64,000 nt of DNA from Blasia pusilla (Eukaryota; Marchantiophyta; Marchantiopsida; Blasiales), in NCBI GenBank assembly GCA_050084515.1, contig CM114275.1:11284001-11348000 (forward strand), in the 5' to 3' direction. Position numbers and translations under genes: made by a program. Positions 57,864 through 64,000 of the stretch are shown here, piece after piece; position 1 is the first letter of the stretch; each line of letters starts with the position of its first letter. Under the pieces are notes generated by a model. The model had not been told where the DNA came from, made no database searches, and saw only the letters and a program-made list of their open reading frames with translations.

Positions 57864-59685
57864 ATCCAGACCATAACTTTTTGTCCCAATATGATTTTGG
57901 GGAAAAATAAGGTGGAATTAGAAAGCTTATGCAAAGTCAATTCCAACCCACAAAAGATATTAGCAAACATACAAGCAAAGGGTGAGAAATAGTGTCACAT
58001 CTGAGAAGTCGATAGGCGGAGATCTATCGTGGATAGGGCGTAGGAGCCAGCGAACGATCTTGAGTGTAACTTTGTCCCACGGTGTTGGATGAGGTTGAGG
58101 ATAGGTCCATTGTGTCACGAACGTTGTTTCTGACAACTTTCATGTTGAGATCTTTCACAGCCGGGTGACTTGTTGACCAGGGTCGCCCCTGGTAACTTTG
58201 TGCGCGAGAGTTACCAAGGAGAGGGCTATTTTTAGGGGAAGAGCCTTTTGGCTCTTCCCAACCCTATATAAGAGAGGAAGATGGCTTTCCTGAGCCATCT
58301 TTCTCATGTTGGGCCGTTGGAGCACCTCCTTTGTATGTGTGTGAGATAGGACTAGGGTGCTAGCGTCCGGATTCCTTGATAGCACAGGGTGGACGAGGCT
58401 CGATATGCCGATGTAGATTGAGGTCTGGAGTTTTAGGCCGGGTGTGCTATTTTTACAACTTTTTATTTTTACATGAGAAAGATGTCAGGGGGTTGGTGGG
58501 AATTCGTTGTTTGCAGGTAGGCAAGCGAGTTGCCTTGGTCGGGAGCCCGTGGAGACGTTGGTTGGCGTTATATTTGCATCTTTTCTGTTCGGAAGGCCCT
58601 GGGCGGAAGTGCTGTCCATTTTTCTCAGATTTTGTTGGTGCACAGGGATTGAGGACAGTGGCAGAGTGTAGTACGGAGTGGGGCATCGGGTGTACGTGAG
58701 TGAGGGTGTCGAGAGAGAGAAGAAAAGCAGCTTGAGGGCTTGCAGCCGCCGGGGGGCTGTCAAGTAAACGAGGCTAGGGTTAGGGCGCGGCGGCGACGGG
58801 CGACGGGCGCGGACGGGCAAACGACGGACGGGCAAGGGGCGCGGACAACCGGACGAGCAGACGGACGCGGAGGGGCACGGATAGGCGGACGGAGGGAACG
58901 GACGGGCGAGGGCCGCGTAAAGGCGGACACCCCCCTTCCCCCCCACCCCCCCGGGTTGAAAGTGGTTGAGAGTCCGGATGTGGTCGGGATCATGTTCACG
59001 TGGTCAGACAGTCGTACGTGGTAGGAGTGGAGCCTGACCCAGGTGAGTCAGGTTACATGTCGCGTGTGGGGATGGACGGAGAGGTTTGCGAGACATGATG
59101 TTTTTGGGCACGATAGGGCTTTGCGAGAGTTGACGATGGAGGGGCAGTGCGCATGATGCCGCGGGGTTGTCCGCATCTATTGACGGGAGGATCGAGGAGA
59201 GTGTTGTGTTGCGGACGTTGTTGTGTCACATTGAGGAGTGCGTGTTGACGGTGACGTAGGTTGGAGGGCGTTATCATGTTACCCATTCGAGTCCCTTTTC
59301 CCGCACTTGTCGTGTGTTATTGAGAGTGCTAGGTCACGGGTAGTAGCTGGTGCTAGGTGGGTGCATCGATGGTGACAAGTGTAGATTCTTTTCATATGTC
59401 GCATGTTGTGGATATACGGCGGTTGCCGAGTAGGGGTCGCGTGTATGACTCAAGAGAGTGTCGCTACGTTAGGTGAGTCAGTTGGGAGGCTGATGGTGAG
59501 CCCGAGTGTTGAGTGTGCGTGAGGCCACGTATGTCATCACGGAATTGATGTTAGCATAAGTGAGCTAGTGTGGTGTGTGGGAGACTCTCGGTGAGTCTGA
59601 GTGCTTGAGCGGGTGAGACAGGGTTGTCATCACGGCGTTCTTCCAAGGGTCGGAAGAACGGGGTAGTGCGAGCAGTAGTAGTGGT
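57864..59685 (+). other. Gypsy LTR and leader upstream of gag C
   Basis: 57870-58000 resembles part of the solo LTR family of copia A (CATAACTTTT-GTCCCAA, then GGAAAGCTTATG-type text). A new LTR-like start TGTCACGAACG occurs at 58113, followed by a TATA box (TATATAAG, 58265-58272) and pyrimidine-rich leader. From about 58780 to 58925 a GC-rich minisatellite of GGACGGGC-type units lies in the leader. No protein is convincing before 59686. The LTR end and a partner LTR were not found. Confidence 0.5.
58780..58925. repeat. GC-rich GGACGGGC-type minisatellite
   Basis: Irregular repeats of GGACGGGC/GGACGGAC with A- or G-rich joins; very rich in CpG compared with the surrounding sequence. Confidence 0.7.
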
Positions 59686-60706
59686 GTGACACGAAGTGGA
59701 GTGAGATACCGAGGGGTTACCAGTGAGGAGCTACCTCAACATCGATCCGTGGCTAGATCGTCATCACTAGGCACTGGGTCTGGTGACGAGATCGCAGACA
59801 GAGACACTAGTACTTGGCAGGAGATGGACGACATGGGCCATCGGGGCATGCGTCGTTTCTTGGGTGCAGTGGGCACCATCGACTTAGATGATTTTATCCA
59901 GGAGTTTGACACGTGGTGCGACTTCCAGCAGATACGGACCCCAACACGGTTCAACCCTTTCATGGCATGGAAGGGGTTGTTCCAGCACTTGGAGGGTCCT
60001 CCGATGGATGACTACATGGAGTTTTGATCACTATAATCAGTAGAGATCGATGCCTGGAGGATGTATTGGGCTCCAGGGTATGTGTCCACTAGTGGTCGCG
60101 AGGCATATGATGGGATTGTGAGAGGAGAGAGACCCATACCATCAGCCCAGAGACTAGGTGGAGAGGAGGGCAGTGAGACAGGCGATGTGGCAGAGACCTC
60201 TGGTGGTAGAGGGCCACCTAGCTTCAGCCCCACAGTGGAGTTCTTCCAACAGTTGGGGAAGAGCTACCAGGGCGTACGCACCGACAAGCTGAAGAGTCTA
60301 CAGGTCCCTGTTGGGCAACATATGTAGGTACGGGTCGTTGCCTCATAGGCTCACAGTACCCGCCCTGCTCATAGGGCACATAGGCCCACTCCCGTGGTAC
60401 TGGTGCTTGCTCTGGCATCTGTGGGGTCACCATTGCTCGTGGACCCGTCAACTCTCGAGAAAATCCAGCGGTCACTACCTGCTCCTCACTCATGTTGAGC
60501 TCAATACGCTCAGATAACTCAAAGACCACCTTCAATGTGGGCTTCGCTATGTGAATCAGCACTGCATGTCGGACTCTCCTCCGTAGTTCTCGGTCCAAAA
60601 CCGCGTACCAATACAGGACTCACTGTGCCTCAGTCACTCCATACGTAGCAATGATCAGCCTCCTCATGCGCGTGAATGCCTCTCTCAGACTCTCACCCGA
60701 TCGTCG
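59686..60706 (+). pseudogene. Gypsy gag C with an internal inverted segment
   Basis: The + strand part (59686-60316) reads MRRFLGAVGTIDLDDFIQEF, TWCDFQQIRTPTRFNPFMAW, FQHLEGPPMDDYMEF and, after stops, SYQGVRTDKLKSLQ. The expected continuation is found on the minus strand from 60706 down to about 60317: GESLREAFTRMRRLIIATYG, RELRRRVRHAVLIHIA and VFELSERIELNMSEEQVV. In the related gag at 22950/30622 the blocks corresponding to KLKSLQ and GESLREAFTRM are adjacent and collinear. This therefore looks like an in-place inversion of about 390 bp. Confidence 0.75.
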
Positions 60707-62104
60707 CTGATGTCCTCAGTCTCTACAAGACATGTTACACCAATCCTATTCAGTCTATCAAACACCAGTCCAAGCCAAAACTATATGATGGATCAAGAAA
60801 TTGCAGATGGATCCTTCAATACTAATCATACCAAGCGCTCTACGATTGGTCCATTCCCTTTTCTTCTTGCAACGTTTGGATTGGTCACCATTGCCCGTTC
60901 CGTCGACATCTGTTCACTCTTTGTTTTTGCACTTTTGCTCATGAAGTGGGCTAGTAATCTCTCCCTTTTTTTGGGGTCTACGTGATTTGATGGGGCCACT
61001 TTCTTGCCTCCTCGAGCTTCTTTCCATGTCTAACATCATCTAAATCTCTCCGTCTTCAGTATTCGTTGTGCATATTCCTCCAAACACGGAACATCGACTC
61101 CATTTTCATCGTTTCCAACATACTCCCCTCCACTCTGAAATCTACATGCCACCTATTCTTTCCTTCTAAAGTTGTGGGGATCCAACCAGAGTTTTTTACA
61201 CCCACTTTGCCAACGTTCACCCTCATCACATACACGTTGCTCTCTATCACTGAGGTTTGGTGTGTATGATGTCCCTATGCTTGCCCTTTGCAAGCCTAGG
61301 GTCGTATAGTTTGTTGTATACATGACACACTTTAGTCAAGCATCCAACCCACTTTGCAAATCTTAGAGCCTACAAACAGACTTCCACATCGATGTCAAGT
61401 CATTTACAAGTTACACTATCTTACTAAAGCTACGAGGAAGCAATTGTATCTAAATTAAATGTGACTTGGTATTGCATGTACCCTTTTTCATTTGCACCCC
61501 TTGAGTTGGTCCTAGCCCTAACCATTGGTTTTGTCCATACATGTCTGGAGTGCTATTATTGAGTCCATAAAGGACATGGCTACTTCCAAACTGATCTTGA
61601 CTAGTTGGCACTGCATGATAGGGTCCCTCGCTGCAGTTGGAGAATCCACCCTACACAAGGTCTACACATTATACATATATCAAAGTAGTGAACATACATA
61701 TCAGACAACCTTCTCACCATCTTCTTATGAAATATGGTAAATGGTAAATAGATCAAGCCCATGGGATGAAAGAGAATTCGGAGAATGCAAATGGATAGGT
61801 TTGCACTATTCCACCCTTGCCCCGTTGGACAATATCCACCGTAGAACAAAGTTGGCGTGGAGTTCTGATCATAGGATCCATCTCTACCACCTTTAGACAT
61901 GCCAACTTGTCCTTGTCTAGTATATTGTACACCCACTTGCTATTTTCCATGAATACGATTGTCATTTACACGCCCAGATGCAACATCCCTTGCCCAAGTA
62001 CTTTGCTCCCCAACTGTCCCTTTCTGCCACTCCAATGCATACTACCAATTAAAGACAGTGCCTTTGAATTGCTCCTACATATGGACACAATTGTAGATAC
62101 ACAT
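60707..62104. other. Unidentified stretch, weak coding signal on the minus strand
   Basis: Minus-strand patches, for example 61965-61753 (KWVYNILDKDKLACLKVVEM) and 61250-61056 (WIPTTLEGKNRWHVDFRVEG), are protein-like, but I cannot assign them to a family. Stops interrupt every frame. Confidence 0.3.
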
Positions 62105-62482
62105 TCACTCTAATTGAATCATGGAAATTACCTGCTTCTTCTTTCCTCCAACATGTGATGATGCAGGCTCCTTAGGAGCCGCAAGCTCATCTGAGTGTAA
62201 GTGATTGTCTTCGCCAATGTTTGCAACAAACTCTGGATCACAAGTTGGAGACTCTTCACCTCTAGTGTGAGCATCAATGCCATCAGTAGATTCGAGGTGT
62301 GGTAAGAGGAGAAGAAGAGAGGAAGAGAGGAGAGAGGAGAGGAAATTAGCAACATCTTTGACATGTGACAAACACGTGTCTTCATCCTCAAGACTTCCTA
62401 AGTCACATAGCCTACAAATTTGTTCGCTTTTATCAATGTTGAGCCATCGTCCTTCCTCAATGCCTAGTCTATGAGACTGCAA
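62105..62482 (-). pseudogene. LINE-type C-terminal zinc-binding tail with a purine/pyrimidine tract
   Basis: The start of the open frame (SHRLGIEEGRWLNIDKSEQI, then CRLCDLGSLEDED) resembles the C-terminal zinc-binding tail of LINE polyproteins (C-R-x-C...E-D-E-x-H-x-x-x-x-C), but the final H...C is altered. The frame then runs through the GAGAGGA-type tract (62296-62341) that matches the tract at 7907-7970 in inverted orientation. Confidence 0.5.
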
Positions 62483-63677
62483 AGTCCTTCCTCAATGCCT
62501 AGTCATGAGATCACAATACAAGTAGCAACAGGAACCTCTCACCCGATCTGGATGAACTTCAACAGAGCTTCCGCACTCCAAGCTCTCCACATCAGAAAAC
62601 CGTCGAACACGAACCAGAATCTTCAATCCTTGATAACTTTCAACTCCCTTGACGAAATCCGGCGATCTAAAGCGCGTTGGAAAGCTCTCAGCAAGGCGCT
62701 TCTTTCCCAACCAACCATGCACCAGATTCACACCTCCAACATAGGTCACAAGCCACAAACATCCACGGCTGAGTACACAATCAGCCCTAACCAGATCCTA
62801 CTGGTCTACAATCGAAGCTACCATCGATCTACTCCAGTTCTTTGAGTAAAATCCGTGAAAGACCTATTGTCATAAAACACGTATAGAATCACATACAATC
62901 GAGCCAAACCCACTCCACGATGGGAGAATCTAGGTCGAAGCTTGCGGGAAACACCACAGCCAAGAGCTCTACTCACTACCAAGGCTAACTCCCAACGCAA
63001 CAGGCTCAACTCAAAGAACTGACTGTTCTTTGAATGCACTCCACCTTATATCCTCCAACCTAAGAGCGGGCCCTACTGGGAAAGTCACCCCCAACTGAGT
63101 AACCCCCAACCCTATGTATGAAACCACATCTCTACCAAGCCACTACGGTCCTACATAAGGAATGGCCTCTACTAGCACACTATACTCTACGACATAATCC
63201 ATATGGTCATGACAGCTTATCAGATTTAGGATCTGAACGAAGGGACATCAGATTCTCTTTACTCCAGACAGCTAACAATCTTTTGGTTTAATTATCGTCT
63301 CCTGTGTTGAGATGAGATTGCTACTTCTGGTCACATTATTTGCCAATGGTCCTCCAAAAAAAATAGCCCTGGGCATAGCTTACTGTAGGCTGAGACACGC
63401 AATGTGAAAAAACTTGGGCTCACATGGAGAGTGATGGGAAAATGGTCTTATGATGTCTACTAGTTTTTTTCGCCTTTGCAAAAGGAGGTTTCTTTAGGCC
63501 CGAACGTGGACCACTACCTACTCTCTTCTAAAGATTTCATGAATTTGACAGCAAGCAAAAATTTCAAATATGTCAAAAAGTTTTGAAGAGAGGAGGCGGA
63601 TTTGACCCTTTTTTTTTAAGAGAGACTCTCCTCTCTTCCTCTCCTCTCTTCCTCTCTTCGTAGAATACCGCCCCCCT
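62483..63677. other. No gene seen; short pyrimidine tract
   Basis: The + strand frame 62471-62845 is open for 124 codons but of low-complexity, leader-like composition, and I do not believe it codes. A third pyrimidine tract lies at 63625-63662, just before the MULE-like duplicate. Confidence 0.45.
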
Positions 63678-64000
63678 TCTTCTGCCCAAATGAATCTTGC
63701 GCTTTCCGCAAGTCTTATCCGGCTGCCATTGGAGCTCTGGGGAATACCCTCATGATGTGGCCCATCGCCGCAGGTACAAAGTGGACAATCTTACAAGTTC
63801 CGGTTTCAGACTCGTAGACGGAGGAAGTTCGGAGCATGTTTGCATTACAGAGACCTTCGCATTTCGTATTCAACCCAAGATTGACGTCAACATGTACCCA
63901 GAGAAGGTGGATAATCTCAATCCACTATTTCTAGAAATGGGGTGAAGAGAAACAAAATGTGTAGGCCAACGGTGGAGAGAGCAAAGCGAATTGCATTAGC
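63678..64000 (+). pseudogene. Second copy of the MULE-like 3' region (cut by the window end)
   Basis: Matches 6898-7245 almost throughout: TTCTTCTGCCCAAATGAATC, GGCTGCCATTGGAGCTC, CAACCCAAGATTGA, GTCAACATGTACCC and TGTGTAGGCCAACGGTGG occur in the same order. Small indels, including loss of a segment after GCAGG at 63775, distinguish it. Both copies have stops in all frames. The rest lies beyond the window. Confidence 0.9.

Noticed and set aside
58485-59024. Arg/Pro/Gly-rich ORFs over the GC-rich leader
   Set aside because: They are produced by the GGACGGGC-type minisatellite and carry no domain.
62471-62845. 124-residue plus-strand ORF
   Set aside because: Composition looks like non-coding leader sequence and no motif is visible; kept only as a note.

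Overview
The window looks like gene-poor, repeat-dense nuclear DNA of a green plant. I saw no phage, plasmid or bacterial operon logic. The evidence is one spliced nuclear gene with GT-AG introns (RLP24, minus strand, 46.3-48.4 kb), Ty1/copia and Ty3/gypsy elements with tRNA-iMet-like primer sites, a chromodomain integrase, LINEs with endonuclease and reverse transcriptase, and MULE-type and Plavaka-type transposases. Most reading frames carry stops or frameshifts. The mix of elements suggests a seedless plant or a streptophyte alga more than a flowering plant, but I cannot name the species.

Layout. 0-8 kb: a decayed MULE-like transposase region (about 4.5-7.5 kb, +) with two coding-like relics on the minus strand and three arrays of one near-perfect 27-nt palindrome; a second copy of the 3' transposase stretch lies at the very end of the window. 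8-11 kb: a LINE relic (-). 11-13.4 kb: a 178-bp triplication, then a Plavaka-like transposase relic (+). 13.4-18 kb: mostly non-coding, with one orphan exon of alanine:glyoxylate aminotransferase 2. 18.3-21.9 kb: a Ty3/gypsy pol relic (+) with a C5-cytosine DNA methyltransferase between protease and reverse transcriptase, and an 84-unit GA microsatellite between RT and RNase H. 22.9-31 kb: a gypsy gag split by a 7.4-kb copia element (-), which itself carries two solo gypsy LTRs. 31-35.2 kb: a short gypsy element (-) with only gag and protease between about 740-bp LTRs. 35.2-45.3 kb: LINE sequence (+) whose RT is split by a younger 5.15-kb copia element (-). 45.4-49 kb: the RLP24 gene island. 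49-52.2 kb: gypsy LTR and RT pieces and a tandem array of LTR heads. 52.8-57.9 kb: a chromovirus (-) split by a solo LTR. 58-60.7 kb: a gypsy 5' end (LTR-like leader and gag, +) with an internal inversion of gag. 60.7-64 kb: unidentified sequence, a LINE tail and the second MULE piece.

How it fits together. The retroelements are nested, so relative ages can be read. The gypsy gag came first, copia A landed in it (ATATG duplication, LTRs about 11% apart by hand count), and solo LTRs then landed in copia A (ATCGT duplication). Copia B is younger (AAACC duplication, LTRs about 3% apart). RLP24, a 60S ribosome biogenesis factor, is the only gene I expect to be functional. The two most unusual items are the methyltransferase-bearing gypsy relic and the palindrome arrays, which keep one palindrome but have unrelated spacers in each array.
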